Assembly (NCBI GenBank): GCA_902545635.1 | Contig: CACCGT010000001.1 | Location: 93,684 to 157,683 of the forward strand | Source of the DNA: an uncultured Pelagibacteraceae bacterium | Lineage (GTDB): Bacteria; Pseudomonadota; Alphaproteobacteria; Pelagibacterales; Pelagibacteraceae | Reading direction: 5' to 3' | DNA: 64,000 nt | Shown: in pieces, positions 1 through 9,685 of the stretch | Layout: the number at the start of each line of letters is the position of its first letter | Numbering within the stretch: position 1 is the first letter of the stretch | Notes under the pieces: generated by a model | Told to the model about the DNA's origin: nothing | What the model saw: the letters and a program-made list of their open reading frames with translations, nothing else | Databases searched by the model: none | Program-made: the position numbers and the translations under genes

Positions 1-1495
1 CTTTATCTGCAAAATTCATTGTATAAGATAAGTTTACACCAGCAGAAAACTGCATTGCCTCATTTATAATTATAAGGGGTTTATCAGTTGCATTTTTTAA
101 ACTATCCATTGAGTCATAATCTAATGCATTAGCTTTTGTAGTAAATTCAACTATGTTAAAATCATTAAATCTATAGATTTCAGCTGAATTGTTTTTATCT
201 AATTTGATTGCTCTCGGCTTAATTTTTCCAAGGGTTTCTAGATCAGTATATTGTTGTCTTTCTCCATAAAAGTTTTCATCCTTACTTTTCGATAAATCCT
301 CAAGAAACTTGTTATTTTCAAAAGCATCTATTCTCTCAAAGAAATTTTTTACTCCAATTTCTTTCAGCATTTCAAAAGGTCCTTTAGACCAATTAAAACC
401 TAGTCTCATTGCTTCATCGATATCATTAAATTTGTCAGTTATTCCTGGGACCAATGAAGATGCATATTTAATAATTTTTGAGATTACAGACCAGGCATAT
501 TCTCCATATTTATCTTTTCTATTGATTAAGTTCACAATATCCATCTTTTCTGACCCTAGATTAAATTTTTGTGATATTGAATATTCACCAGTTTCTAAAT
601 TGATACCTTCGAGAACTTTTTTACCATCAGTTTTATTCATTCTATAAAATCCACCTTTGCCTTTTCTTCCTGTGTAACCAGTTTCGATAAGTTTTTTTAC
701 AAGTGGTATTTCTTTAGCAACAACTTGAAAATCATCTGTTTCGGGAAGTTCCTTTATAAAACTTTTTAAAACATCGGCCATTAAGTCAATCCCAATCAAA
801 TCATATAGTCCAAAAACGCCTGTTTTTGGTATTCCCATTGGTCGACCAAAAACTGCATCTGCTTCTTCAATTGTTAGTTTCATTTTGAATGCTTCTGTCA
901 TTGCTACTTGCATGGCATAGACACCAATCCTATTCCCTAAGAAGCCTGGCGTATCGTTACAAATTAAAGTTCCCTTTCCTAAATCTTTTTCACAAAAATT
1001 TTTAAGTGAATTTATCTGTTCTAAATCACTATTTTCATTTTTCACAATTTCTAATAAATCCATATATCTCACTGGATTGAAAAAGTGAGTTATACAAAAG
1101 TCTTTTTTTTCTTCATTTGAAAGTTTTTCGGAAAGTACTTTGATTGGAATAGAAGATGTATTTGAGGATACAATTGACCCTTTTTTTCTTTCTTTAAATA
1201 TTTTTTCATAAATATTATGTTTGATATCAATTCTTTCTACAACAGCTTCAACAATCCAGTCAGCCTCACCAACTTCATTAAAGTTATCATTTATGTTACC
1301 AACATTAATATTATTGATTTTTGATTTATCGATCAATAAAGGAGGTCTTGATTTTAGAATTCTTTCTCTAGCTTTCTCAGATATTTCTGTTGTTAAATCT
1401 AGTAATGTCACTGGAACATTTGCATTACATAGTTGAGCAGCTATCCCGCTCCCCATCGTCCCTGAACCTATTACAACAACTTTATTAATTTTCAT
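1..1495 (-). CDS. 3-hydroxyacyl-CoA dehydrogenase / enoyl-CoA hydratase fusion (FadN-like), C-terminus cut by window edge
   Basis: Fatty-acid beta-oxidation enzyme, cytosolic. About 498 codons are visible, reading from the ATG at 1495 to the left edge with no stop. The N-terminus has the Rossmann motif VVVIGSGTMGSGIA. Around base 1060 the 3-hydroxyacyl-CoA dehydrogenase hallmark HFFNPVRYMDLLEIV is encoded. The last visible codons give KPLIIINEAMQFSAGVNLS, which resembles the start of an enoyl-CoA hydratase domain. That order, dehydrogenase first and hydratase second, is the FadN arrangement rather than the FadB/FadJ order. The rest of the hydratase domain lies outside the window. BioY lies 72 bp upstream on the same strand; co-transcription is uncertain. 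Confidence 0.85.
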   Translation of the reverse strand, partial: MKINKVVVIGSGTMGSGIAAQLCNANVPVTLLDLTTEISEKARERILKSRPPLLIDKSKINNINVGNINDNFNEVGEADWIVEAVVERIDIKHNIYEKIFKERKKGSIVSSNTSSIPIKVLSEKLSNEEKKDFCITHFFNPVRYMDLLEIVKNENSDLEQINSLKNFCEKDLGKGTLICNDTPGFLGNRIGVYAMQVAMTEAFKMKLTIEEADAVFGRPMGIPKTGVFGLYDLIGIDLMADVLKSFIKELPETDDFQVVAKEIPLVKKLIETGYTGRKGKGGFYRMNKTDGKKVLEGINLETGEYSISQKFNLGSEKMDIVNLINRKDKYGEYAWSVISKIIKYASSLVPGITDKFNDIDEAMRLGFNWSKGPFEMLKEIGVKNFFERIDAFENNKFLEDLSKSKDENFYGERQQYTDLETLGKIKPRAIKLDKNNSAEIYRFNDFNIVEFTTKANALDYDSMDSLKNATDKPLIIINEAMQFSAGVNLSYTMNFADK

Positions 1496-1567
1496 ATTGA
1501 GAATAAATGCTTATAATAAAAAATTTCTTTTAGGGCAACTTAAAGCAGTTAAATAACTCTTAAAATA

Positions 1568-2131
1568 TTATCTAATAAATTTTGTAATTGAAGGAATAAT
1601 TGCAACTGCTAGTGCAATTTTAAACAATTCACTTGGTAAAAAAGGATATAAACCACCAGCAAGTGCCTTGTCATATCCAATAACTGAGCCTAAATAGCCC
1701 ACCCCAACTATAAAAATAATTGAAGTTGCAATCAGTAGTGAAATTAAACTTTTAAAGTATGAATCGTTAAAATTTCTTTCAGCAAAAAAACCGATAACCC
1801 CTGCTGCGATTGTCATTCCATAAAGATATCCTGCAGTAGGTCCTGTTAAATAAAGTAATCCTCCTCCTTTAGCAAAAACTGGCAGTCCAATAGCTCCCTC
1901 GAATAGGTAAAGCAAAAGTGTAAAGAAAGCTAATTTAGAACCATACGTCATTCCAATTATAAATACTGCAAACGTTTGCATAGTCATTGGCACCGGCCAG
2001 AATGGCACTTGTACTTTTGATGAAAATGCTAAAATTAATGTACCAATCAACATTAAAGAAATATTTTGAAAAAAAGCATTTACTCTATAATCTGAAAGTA
2101 GATTTTTTATTAATGTAGAATTATTTTTCAT
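1568..2131 (-). CDS. bioY: Biotin transporter BioY (ECF S component)
   Basis: Integral membrane substrate-binding subunit for biotin uptake. The 187-residue length is normal for BioY. Diagnostic stretches are QVPFWPVPMTMQTFAV near residues 41-56 and GPTAGYLYG near 96-104, plus about six hydrophobic segments. No BioM/BioN energising subunits are seen in the window, so it either works alone, as reported for some BioY proteins, or uses an ECF module encoded elsewhere. This fits an organism that imports rather than makes biotin, but biosynthesis genes elsewhere cannot be excluded. The start ATG at 2131 is the only sensible one. Confidence 0.9.
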   Translation of the reverse strand: MKNNSTLIKNLLSDYRVNAFFQNISLMLIGTLILAFSSKVQVPFWPVPMTMQTFAVFIIGMTYGSKLAFFTLLLYLFEGAIGLPVFAKGGGLLYLTGPTAGYLYGMTIAAGVIGFFAERNFNDSYFKSLISLLIATSIIFIVGVGYLGSVIGYDKALAGGLYPFLPSELFKIALAVAIIPSITKFIR

Positions 2132-2184
2132 ACATGATTATTTAAGCACAAATAAATAAATTTTAAAATAATAAATTTAATCTT

Positions 2185-4209
2185 TTAAAATTGTTCTTTT
2201 TGTAATTCTTTAATAGGTATATGACATCTGATGGCGTTACCACTATCTGTTAATTGCCATGGTGGTATTTCTTTCTTACAAATATCTCCAATAATTCTGG
2301 AGCATCTGCCTTGAAAACTACATCCTTTTTCAGGAGGTCTTTCTTCAACAATATCCTCAGCAACTAATTTAGGTTTTATATCTGGATCTGGTTCTAAGAC
2401 GGCACCCAACAAAACTTCTGTATAAGGGTGAGATGGAAACTTATAAACATCATTTGAGGGTCCAACTTCACAAAGCCTTCCTTGATAAAGAACTGCTACT
2501 CTATCACTAATTGCTCTTACAACTGCTAAATCGTGTGACACAAATATGTACGTAGTTCCAAAGTCTTCTTTCAGTTGTTGTAATAAGTTTAATACAGCAG
2601 CTTGCACAGAAACATCTAAAGCAGATGTAACCTCATCACATAAAATAATATCTGGTTTCGCAGCAAAAGCTCTTGCAACAGCTACTCTTTGTTTTTCACC
2701 ACCAGATAATTGTCTTGGGTATCTAGATGTATAAAATTCTCCAAGTCTTACTTTTTGAAGTAAATCTATAATATTTTTTTTTAATTCTTCACCTTTTAAC
2801 CCAAAATATAATTTTAATGGTTGTGCAATAATTTCTTCTACCGTGTGGTTTGGATTCAAAGATTCATCTGGATTTTGAAATATTAATTGAATAATTCTTA
2901 AATCATTGGGATCTCTTTCTTTCAAATCAGACGATAAATTTCTATTTTCATCAAACCTTATCAAACCATCTTTGGTTCTAAGTAGTCCAGCAATAGATTT
3001 CAGGATTGTTGATTTTCCACTTCCAGATTCTCCTACTAAAGCTATTGTCTCTCCCTTTTTAATATTAATATTAATATCTTTAACTGTAGGGTTATCATCA
3101 GAAATTCTATTGAAAATTTGATCTAAAAGTTTTTGTTTAGCGTAACTTATAGATACTTCTGATAAATTTAATATTTCTTTATCTTGTGATTTATTCTTAA
3201 TTTTATTAATAGTTTGACTAGCTTGACTCTCATTCACAAGTTTTTCATAATTAAAACATCTAACACTAGTATTTAAGTCTTTTAAAAATTCTAATTGAGG
3301 AGAATTATTTTTGCAATTATCATCTGAAAAATTACATCTATCAAAAAAACTACAACCACTTTGAATCGTACCTGGCTGAGGTTGACTACCAGGCATTGAC
3401 TCAGGAAGACCAGCTAAAGATAATTTTGGTATAGATTTAAGCAATCCGTGGGTATAAGGATGAATTGGTCTTTTAAGGATATCTCTTGATGGACCTTCTA
3501 AAACGATTTCTCCTGAATACATAACAATAATTCTGTCACTCACTTGAGCAATGGCTCCTAAGTCATGACTTACATAAACCATCGATGTTCCAGTATCTTT
3601 TGCAATAAAATTTAGAAGTTCCAAAACATGAGCTTGTGTTGTTACATCCAATCCTGTTGTAGGTTCGTCTAAAAGAAGTAAATCTGGTGTTCCAGCTAAT
3701 GCCATGGCAACAGCAACTCTCTGTTGTTGACCTCCTGAGAGTTCATGAGGATATCTTAAAGCAATCGTCTCTGGTGAAGGAAGTCTAACTTTATTTAACA
3801 ACTCAGAAATTTTTTTTTCTCTTTCTTTTTCATCTAAATCTGAGTGCAATTGTAAAGCTTCATCAATTTGATAACCTATCTTTAAGTTTGGTGTCAATGC
3901 TTGGCCTGCATTTTGTGGAATCATTGCTATCTTTCTACCTCTGATTTTTTCTAAATCTTTACTTTTCATTTTTAATAGATTTAACGAGTTAAACTGACAT
4001 TCTCCTCCAATAGTATAAAGTCCATGCTTAACATATCCCATCATTGCTAATGCCAATGTACTTTTTCCCGAACCAGATTCCCCTACTATTCCAACTGTTT
4101 CACCCTTTTTGATATTTGTGCTTATATTTTTTAAAATTAAGATTTCATCGCCTTTTTTACTTCTAAATCCAATAGATAAGTTTTTTACTTTTTGAATTAT
4201 ATCGGTCAT
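2185..4209 (-). CDS. Dipeptide/oligopeptide ABC transporter, fused double ATPase (DppD-DppF)
   Basis: Cytoplasmic ATPase of a peptide/nickel-type importer. Two complete nucleotide-binding domains sit in one 674-residue chain. Each has a Walker A GESGSGKS (residues 43-50 and around 395), a signature (LSGGQQQRV, LSGGEKQRV) and a Walker B. Each is followed by an oligo_HPY tail with a cysteine cluster (GCSFFDRC and GCSFQGRC) that in this family can bind an Fe-S cluster. The fusion replaces separate DppD and DppF, so one gene gives both ATP sites. It lies 2 bp downstream of the permease gene at 4212-5105 and is the last gene of the operon starting at 7633. Confidence 0.92.
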   Translation of the reverse strand: MTDIIQKVKNLSIGFRSKKGDEILILKNISTNIKKGETVGIVGESGSGKSTLALAMMGYVKHGLYTIGGECQFNSLNLLKMKSKDLEKIRGRKIAMIPQNAGQALTPNLKIGYQIDEALQLHSDLDEKEREKKISELLNKVRLPSPETIALRYPHELSGGQQQRVAVAMALAGTPDLLLLDEPTTGLDVTTQAHVLELLNFIAKDTGTSMVYVSHDLGAIAQVSDRIIVMYSGEIVLEGPSRDILKRPIHPYTHGLLKSIPKLSLAGLPESMPGSQPQPGTIQSGCSFFDRCNFSDDNCKNNSPQLEFLKDLNTSVRCFNYEKLVNESQASQTINKIKNKSQDKEILNLSEVSISYAKQKLLDQIFNRISDDNPTVKDININIKKGETIALVGESGSGKSTILKSIAGLLRTKDGLIRFDENRNLSSDLKERDPNDLRIIQLIFQNPDESLNPNHTVEEIIAQPLKLYFGLKGEELKKNIIDLLQKVRLGEFYTSRYPRQLSGGEKQRVAVARAFAAKPDIILCDEVTSALDVSVQAAVLNLLQQLKEDFGTTYIFVSHDLAVVRAISDRVAVLYQGRLCEVGPSNDVYKFPSHPYTEVLLGAVLEPDPDIKPKLVAEDIVEERPPEKGCSFQGRCSRIIGDICKKEIPPWQLTDSGNAIRCHIPIKELQKEQF

Positions 4210-4211
4210 TA

Positions 4212-5105
4212 TTAAACAGGAGCTTTAGTTGATCTATCTATACCTAACGCTTTAGCAAAAGCGTCTGCAGTTAAATTAATACCTATAATTAAACTACTTA
4301 ATCCAACAATTGGTGCTATTACTGCCCAATAAGCAAAAGACATCAGCCCTCTCGCATTTGATATCATTAACCCCCAGTCTGGAGTTGGAGGGCTAACACC
4401 AAAACCTAAAAAAGATAAAGAACTAAAACCAAGCAACATCCATGACCATCGCATTGCACCTTCAACTAATATTGCGTCTCTTACATTAGGAATTATTTCA
4501 TTCCAAATAATTGAAAAATTACTATGTCCCCTCGCTCTTGCAGAGACAATAAAATCTTTTGCGATAACATCATGTGTTGCAGCTCTTGCAACTCTCACAA
4601 TTCCTTTGCCATAAAAAAAACCTAAAGCAGGTATCAATACTTCAGTAGATGTACCTAATAAAGATACAATCAACAACATTGCTAATATCCAAGGAATAGA
4701 TAAGAACGCATCTACAATTCTCATAACTACATCGTCAATTTTTCCTCCAACCAATCCACAAAATATTCCTAAAAGACCACCCCACAGTAATGCTATTAAA
4801 GATCCAAAGAAAGTTATTGTAAGAGCCGTTCTTCCTCCCAAAATTGTTCTAGTAAAAACATCTCTTCCAAGATCGTCTGTTCCAAACCAATACTGGGCAG
4901 AGGGAGCCTGAAGCATTAATGTTGGATCTATAGCTTTAAAATCATGAGGAGCAATATATGGGCTTATAAATGCAAGAATTATATGAAAAACTAAAATACT
5001 AAGTCCGATAAGTCCAGATGGTCTAGAAGCCATTGTAATAATAATTTCTGATAATTTTGCAAAAGCGCTTTTTTTCTCCTCTTTATAAATACTATCTAAT
5101 TTCAT
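4212..5105 (-). CDS. dppC: Peptide-type ABC transporter permease (DppC-like)
   Basis: Inner-membrane permease subunit, 297 residues. It has an N-terminal cytoplasmic stretch, a first membrane segment (about 33-52), and the family's periplasmic HDFKAIDP and FGTDDLGRDVFTR motifs before the BPD_transp domain. The EAA-like coupling loop reads SARARGHSNFSIIWNEIIPN. It pairs with the DppB-like gene at 5107-6063 (1 bp gap) and the double ATPase at 2185-4209. The substrate cannot be read from the permease; peptides, nickel chelates, opines and other compounds are imported by this family. Confidence 0.9.
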   Translation of the reverse strand: MKLDSIYKEEKKSAFAKLSEIIITMASRPSGLIGLSILVFHIILAFISPYIAPHDFKAIDPTLMLQAPSAQYWFGTDDLGRDVFTRTILGGRTALTITFFGSLIALLWGGLLGIFCGLVGGKIDDVVMRIVDAFLSIPWILAMLLIVSLLGTSTEVLIPALGFFYGKGIVRVARAATHDVIAKDFIVSARARGHSNFSIIWNEIIPNVRDAILVEGAMRWSWMLLGFSSLSFLGFGVSPPTPDWGLMISNARGLMSFAYWAVIAPIVGLSSLIIGINLTADAFAKALGIDRSTKAPV

Positions 5106-5106
5106 A

Positions 5107-6063
5107 TTATTTTCTTATCTGTAATGTTTTTAATCTAGGATTAAGCATTAGTGTCAATAGATCTGCTAATAAATTTATACTTACATATATAGATGCAAGA
5201 ATTATAGCTAGTGCTTGAACTGTAGGTAGGTCTCTATTTGAAATAGATTCAATAACTAATCTCCCAAGGCCAGGATAATTAAACACAACTTCAGTTACTA
5301 CAACTCCACCCAAAAGCCATGCAATAGTCAATGCCACCACATTAATAGCAGGTAATAAAGCGTTTGGTAAAACATGTTTGAAAACCATTTTCCAATAAGG
5401 AACTCCTTTAAGAATTGCCATTTGAACATATTCACTTGCCATTACTTGTATTACACTTGACCTTACCATCCGAGCCATGTGAGCTGTCATGATCATCGCT
5501 ATAGCAACAACTGGTAAAATTATATTGGGCAGCAACTCAAGGAAAGATACATCAGTTGGAACTATAACAATACCAGGTAACCACTCTAACCATATGGCAA
5601 TTATCAAAATTAATAAAGTAGCACTAATAAATTCTGGAATAGTCATAGCAAATATTGTTACTGTTGATATTGCAACATCCGGCAACTTATCTCTCCAAAG
5701 AGCAGTAATAATTCCTAAAATTAAAGCTATTGGAATTCCTATAAAAATTGCAGCTGATGCTAGCACTAGTGAATTTTTAATTCTAGGTCCTAAAACATCT
5801 TTGATTGGCATCTCTCCACTTAAAGAATAACCAAAGTCTCCTTGAATAGCATTTAATGCCCACGATACATATCTCTCATATGCTGGAACATTTAAACCAA
5901 GTCTTCTATAGCAAGCTTCTAATTGCTCCCCAAAAGCCTGTCTTTCTAAATAGGTTGTACAAGCATCCCCTGGTAAAACTTCTGTGCCAACAAATGTAAT
6001 TATAGATACAATAAACAAGGTAATAAAACCTAATAAAATTCTTTTTATAATTAAAAAAAGCAT
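5107..6063 (-). CDS. dppB: Peptide-type ABC transporter permease (DppB-like)
   Basis: Inner-membrane permease subunit, 318 residues. The N-terminal membrane segment is followed by TEVLPGDACTTYLERQA, then the DYGYSLS-like motif GDFGYSLSGEMPI typical of DppB. The coupling loop is AILKGVPYWKMVFKHVLPNA. It is the first permease gene after the binding-protein gene and is separated from it by an 82 bp spacer that contains a strong hairpin (6106-6137). That spacer is much longer than the other gaps in the operon and probably lowers permease expression relative to the binding protein. Confidence 0.9.
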   Translation of the reverse strand: MLFLIIKRILLGFITLFIVSIITFVGTEVLPGDACTTYLERQAFGEQLEACYRRLGLNVPAYERYVSWALNAIQGDFGYSLSGEMPIKDVLGPRIKNSLVLASAAIFIGIPIALILGIITALWRDKLPDVAISTVTIFAMTIPEFISATLLILIIAIWLEWLPGIVIVPTDVSFLELLPNIILPVVAIAMIMTAHMARMVRSSVIQVMASEYVQMAILKGVPYWKMVFKHVLPNALLPAINVVALTIAWLLGGVVVTEVVFNYPGLGRLVIESISNRDLPTVQALAIILASIYVSINLLADLLTLMLNPRLKTLQIRK

Positions 6064-6105
6064 AAGAATTTTAAATTTTAAATTATTTATTTAGAAATGA
6101 AAGAG

Positions 6106-6137
6106 GTTTTACAGGCCTACTTAAAGGCCTGTAAAAC
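6106..6137 (-). terminator. Intercistronic hairpin between binding protein and DppB
   Basis: A perfect 13 bp inverted repeat (arms 6106-6118 and 6125-6137, core ACAGGCCT) with a six-base loop lies 8 bp after the stop of the binding-protein gene. On the minus strand no long T-run follows it. It therefore looks more like a 3'-end stabiliser or partial terminator than a full rho-independent terminator. The expected effect is more binding-protein than permease mRNA. Confidence 0.75.
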
Positions 6138-6145
6138 AAAAATTA

Positions 6146-7633
6146 TTACTGAACACTTACTGTGTGCCATCTAATAGAAAAATACTCAACTTCGTCAAGA
6201 TTTTTAACTCTAGAAGATGTAACAACAAGTCGAGACACATGGTAAGGAATCATTGTTCCAGACTCTTCCCATAATGTTTTCTGAGCATTGATGTATGCTG
6301 CTTTTCTTTTGCTAAAATTTAACTCACCTCTAGCGTCAGCTAAATTCTTATCAAAAGAAGCACTTTTATAGAATGACTCGTTCCATTTTGCTTCGCTGTG
6401 ATAAGCCTCATGCAAAATACTATCTGCTGGTCTCTCATTCCAACGCGTCATTGCTACAGCCTTTTTCATCCAAGTTTCATTCCAATAACTTTTTGAAGGT
6501 GTCATTTGAATATCTGCTCTGATATTAGCTTTAGCAAATTGTTGTTGTAAAACTTCAGCTATAGTTGGCCAAGTTGGTTCTTTTGTAGATACATGAATTG
6601 TGAAATCAATACCATCTGGGTAACCTGCCTCTGCAAGCAATTTTTTTGCTGTAGCTGGTTGTGGTGGACAATTCTTTTTCATTCTATATTGATCTGATGG
6701 TGCAACAGGAGTATCGCAAGATACAGTTGCTGCTCCAGCCATAACAAGATCAACAAGTTCTTGTCTATCCACAGCTATTCTGACAGCTTTTCTTACTCTA
6801 GGGTCATCAAATGGAGCTACGTCAGTTCTCATTACCATACCTCTCCAGTTTCCTGTGGGTATAACTGAAACGTCAAATTTTGAATTACCATCAAATATTT
6901 TTTTCTGATTGAATGGAACATATCTATTCATATCTATTTGACCTGTAAGTAAGGCTTGAATTCTAGCTTGACCATCTGGGATAGCTATTACATGTACCTC
7001 AGCGAGTTTCGGTGCTCCTTCCCAGTAATCTGGGTTAGCTTTAAGAATTGTAGTTCCTTCAGCATCAAACTTATCAACCATAAATGGTCCAGTTCCAATA
7101 CCTGTTTTCCCAATAGTATCGCCTGATCCATTTGGTATCATTCTTAATCTATAATCAGTTAATAAAAGTGGAAAATCTGCGAATGATGTGTTCAACTTTA
7201 TTTTTACTGTATGTGAGTCAACAACTTCAATATCTGTTACTGCACTCATACTCTTCTTAGCAGGCGAACCAATTTCAGGATCTTTAACTCTCATCAAAGA
7301 GTATTTTACATCCTCTGCATCAAAATCAGATCCATCATGGAATTTAACACCTTTTCTTAAGTTAAAAGTCCATTCTGTTGCATCTGCGTTACCTGACCAG
7401 TCAGTAGCTAACTCAGGAGAAGTAACTCCTTTAAGATCTTTTCTAACAAGACGGTTTTGAGTCATTATTACTACTTGAAATAGTCTTCCTTTAGTAATCG
7501 CATCTAAATTTGTATCTTTTCCAAAACCAAGATCATGAGATAACTTAAAAACCCCACTTGATGCGTTGGCAAATGAAAATGTTACAAATAGTGATACCAA
7601 TAAAATTGATATCAATTTTAAAATGTTTTTCAT
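6146..7633 (-). CDS. ABC transporter periplasmic substrate-binding protein (SBP_bac_5, DppA-like)
   Basis: Periplasmic receptor of the importer encoded by 2185-6063; 495 residues, normal for cluster-C binding proteins. A Sec signal peptide (basic MKNILK, then a hydrophobic core ending near SFANAS, about residue 25) is followed by the family signature region WTFNLRKGVKFHDGSDFDAEDVKYS around residues 88-112. It is the first gene of the operon and starts 116 bp from the divergent GcvT-like gene at 7750. The Shine-Dalgarno is AGAGAGG. The neighbouring S51 peptidase and demethylases hint at a peptide or methylated amine ligand, but this is inference only. Confidence 0.9.
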   Translation of the reverse strand: MKNILKLISILLVSLFVTFSFANASSGVFKLSHDLGFGKDTNLDAITKGRLFQVVIMTQNRLVRKDLKGVTSPELATDWSGNADATEWTFNLRKGVKFHDGSDFDAEDVKYSLMRVKDPEIGSPAKKSMSAVTDIEVVDSHTVKIKLNTSFADFPLLLTDYRLRMIPNGSGDTIGKTGIGTGPFMVDKFDAEGTTILKANPDYWEGAPKLAEVHVIAIPDGQARIQALLTGQIDMNRYVPFNQKKIFDGNSKFDVSVIPTGNWRGMVMRTDVAPFDDPRVRKAVRIAVDRQELVDLVMAGAATVSCDTPVAPSDQYRMKKNCPPQPATAKKLLAEAGYPDGIDFTIHVSTKEPTWPTIAEVLQQQFAKANIRADIQMTPSKSYWNETWMKKAVAMTRWNERPADSILHEAYHSEAKWNESFYKSASFDKNLADARGELNFSKRKAAYINAQKTLWEESGTMIPYHVSRLVVTSSRVKNLDEVEYFSIRWHTVSVQ

Positions 7634-7749
7634 AATTTCCTCTCTTTAAAAAAACAAAAGGTAACAATTAGATACTTATATAGCAACAGTCAAAATGGAC
7701 ATTTTTTATTTATTTTATTGGTGTATTCTGATTATCTACAAAAAAAATA
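7634..7749. promoter_or_regulatory. Divergent intergenic region with a weak promoter candidate for the peptide-type importer
   Basis: This 116 bp spacer separates the leftward importer operon from the rightward GcvT-like cassette. On the minus strand TTGACT (7693-7688) and TCTAAT (7672-7667) are sigma-70-like boxes, but the 15 bp spacing is short. No glycine-riboswitch-like element or long inverted repeat was seen. A promoter for the rightward cassette must also lie here, but no box stood out. Confidence 0.3.
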
Positions 7750-8967
7750 ATGAATGATTTAATCAATAAATATAGGTTTACTGTAAAGCCTGTTTGCCTT
7801 GAAAATTCTAATTCATTAGAGCTTGCAAGATCGATTCAAGTTCATCCCTTAACTTATCAAGAATTACCATATGACCCAGAGTATTCAAATTATGCAGGAA
7901 GATTAACTCTTGAAAAATTATCTAATGTCAGTCCTGAAGAAATGTACTGGAAAGCAAGGAGAGAAATTATTTTTAGGCATACTGGAGAGCATCCATTTGA
8001 AATATCAGGACCAGATGCCCTTAAATTTTTACAAAAAATATTTCCAAGAGATATTTCAAAAATCGCTGTTGGAAGATGTTCATATCAATTTGCTTGTTAT
8101 CATGATGGTGGGATGATTACTGATGGTATACTTTTAAGAATTGATAAAGATAAATATTGGTTTGCACAAGCGGATGGTGACCTATTTTCTTGGTATAAAG
8201 CACATTCTAAAAATTTAAATGTAGAGATCAATGATCCAAATGTTTGGGTAAGCCAGGTTCAAGGTCCATTGTCCATGAAACTACTTGAAAATTTAAGTAA
8301 TGGTTTTTCAGAGAATGATTGGAGATATTTTGATTGGAAAGAGTTACAAATTTTAGATCAAAGAGTAATAGTAAGTAGAAGTGGTTTTACTAATGAACTT
8401 GGTTGGGAAATTTATTTTAGGCCTGAAAATGAAACAGAGAAAATTGGAGATTATATTCTTGAGCAAGGAAAAAAATTAGGCATGATATTGGTAGCTACAC
8501 CAGGATTTAGATGTCGAAGAATTGAAGCTGGACTTTTATCTGCTGGACAAGATTTTTCAAAAAATACCAATCCTTTTTCAGTTGGACTTGGAAGATTTAT
8601 AAATTTTGATAAAGAGAATTTTATTGGAAAAGAGGCACTTATGTCATCAGATAAAAAATGTAAGACTTGGGGAATTCGGATTGTGTCTGGAACAGCAATT
8701 AAAGGAGAGAGTATTAGATTAAATGAAAAAGAAATCGGTAAAATAACTTCTAGCACATGGTCTCCTTATCAAGTTTGTGGTGTAGGTATAGTGCACCTTA
8801 ACAATAATGAAAATGGACCAGGTGATATAGTTGATGTCAAATGTACAGATGGGAAATTACATAAAGGTCAAATCTGCAAATTGCCAATGTATGATGAACA
8901 GGGAGAAATAGTTAGAGGTATAAACAGAAATATCCCAAATGAGCCCAAACCTTGGGTTGGTGTTTAA
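7750..8967 (+). CDS. GcvT-family folate-dependent demethylase/aminomethyltransferase-like protein
   Basis: 405-residue GcvT-fold protein, expected to move a methyl or methylene group from a small substrate to tetrahydrofolate in the cytosol. The folate-binding domain is recognisable from HPFEISGPDALKFLQ (about 88-102), VQGPLSMKLL, SRSGFTNELGWEIYF (about 211-225) and RRIEAGLLSAGQDF (about 256-269), with a C-terminal GcvT_C domain. It is not the glycine-cleavage T protein itself, since no gcvH or gcvP lies nearby. It differs from the DmdA-like paralogue at 12923 in the N-terminal region. It opens a rightward gene run that ends with a thiolase at 15229. The substrate is unknown; methylated amines and dimethylglycine-like compounds are options. 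Confidence 0.8.
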   Translation: MNDLINKYRFTVKPVCLENSNSLELARSIQVHPLTYQELPYDPEYSNYAGRLTLEKLSNVSPEEMYWKARREIIFRHTGEHPFEISGPDALKFLQKIFPRDISKIAVGRCSYQFACYHDGGMITDGILLRIDKDKYWFAQADGDLFSWYKAHSKNLNVEINDPNVWVSQVQGPLSMKLLENLSNGFSENDWRYFDWKELQILDQRVIVSRSGFTNELGWEIYFRPENETEKIGDYILEQGKKLGMILVATPGFRCRRIEAGLLSAGQDFSKNTNPFSVGLGRFINFDKENFIGKEALMSSDKKCKTWGIRIVSGTAIKGESIRLNEKEIGKITSSTWSPYQVCGVGIVHLNNNENGPGDIVDVKCTDGKLHKGQICKLPMYDEQGEIVRGINRNIPNEPKPWVGV

Positions 8968-8992
8968 GCTTAAATTTTTAAAAATATAATTA

Positions 8993-9685
8993 GTGAATAT
9001 AAAAAAAAAAATAATTACTATTGGGGGTGGAGGGTTTACTCATAACCAAGATGATGATCAGGAACAATTCATTTTAGAATGTATTAACAAAGAAAATTGC
9101 TCATTAGGATTTTTGCCAACAGCTAGTAACGATGACTCAAGCAAAACTAAGCTCTTTTATAAAAGATTTGAAGTTTCAGGTTTAAATGTGTCTCACTTTA
9201 ATCTTATCTCTAGCGTAAAAGGTTTTGAAAATTGGCTTTCGAAACTTGATGTAGTTTATGTTGGTGGTGGAAATACAAAATTCATGCTCAAATATTGGAA
9301 AGAAAATAATTTAATTGGGCTTTTTAAAGAAGTCTACAATTCAGGTACAATTCTATCAGGTATAAGTGCTGGTGCCGCGTGTTGGTTCGATTGCTTTCTA
9401 ACTGACTCAGATGGACCTGGATTTAAATCTATGAATGGCATTGGATTATTATCTGGAAGTTTTACACCACATTATTCGGACTCAAAAAGAGCGGAAAAAT
9501 ATAGAGAAAATATTAAAAACAAAACTTTGCCTAATGGTATTGCTGTTGATGATGGTGTTGCAGTACTTTTTATTGACGGAAAACCAACAGAGGTTTATTC
9601 TTCTAGAAAAGGTCATAATGCTTATTTTGTTAATCAAAATAAACAATTTAACTTAAAAGAATACATTAAAATGAACAATGAGTGA
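8993..9685 (+). CDS. S51 peptidase E-like protein (type 1 glutamine-amidotransferase fold)
   Basis: 230-residue cytosolic protein of the peptidase E family, which removes N-terminal Asp from dipeptides. The nucleophile Ser125 lies in GISAGAA, preceded by VVYVGGGNTKFML (about 87-99), the family's second landmark. A His in FTPHYSD (about 157-163) is the likely second catalytic residue. No in-frame ATG is close to the start, so the GTG at 8993 is used; it is followed by a long A-run. The 3' end overlaps the next gene by 8 bp. The pairing with a peptide-type importer just upstream suggests hydrolysis of a small amide or isopeptide, not shown by sequence. Confidence 0.8.
   Translation: MNIKKKIITIGGGGFTHNQDDDQEQFILECINKENCSLGFLPTASNDDSSKTKLFYKRFEVSGLNVSHFNLISSVKGFENWLSKLDVVYVGGGNTKFMLKYWKENNLIGLFKEVYNSGTILSGISAGAACWFDCFLTDSDGPGFKSMNGIGLLSGSFTPHYSDSKRAEKYRENIKNKTLPNGIAVDDGVAVLFIDGKPTEVYSSRKGHNAYFVNQNKQFNLKEYIKMNNE

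Noticed and set aside
309..1436. Plus-strand open frames over the left-edge gene
   Set aside because: They are antisense shadows of the FadN-like coding sequence, with no recognisable domain.
7634..7749. Glycine riboswitch upstream of the first GcvT-like gene
   Set aside because: No paired aptamer core with the usual GC-rich conserved blocks is present in this short A/T-rich spacer.
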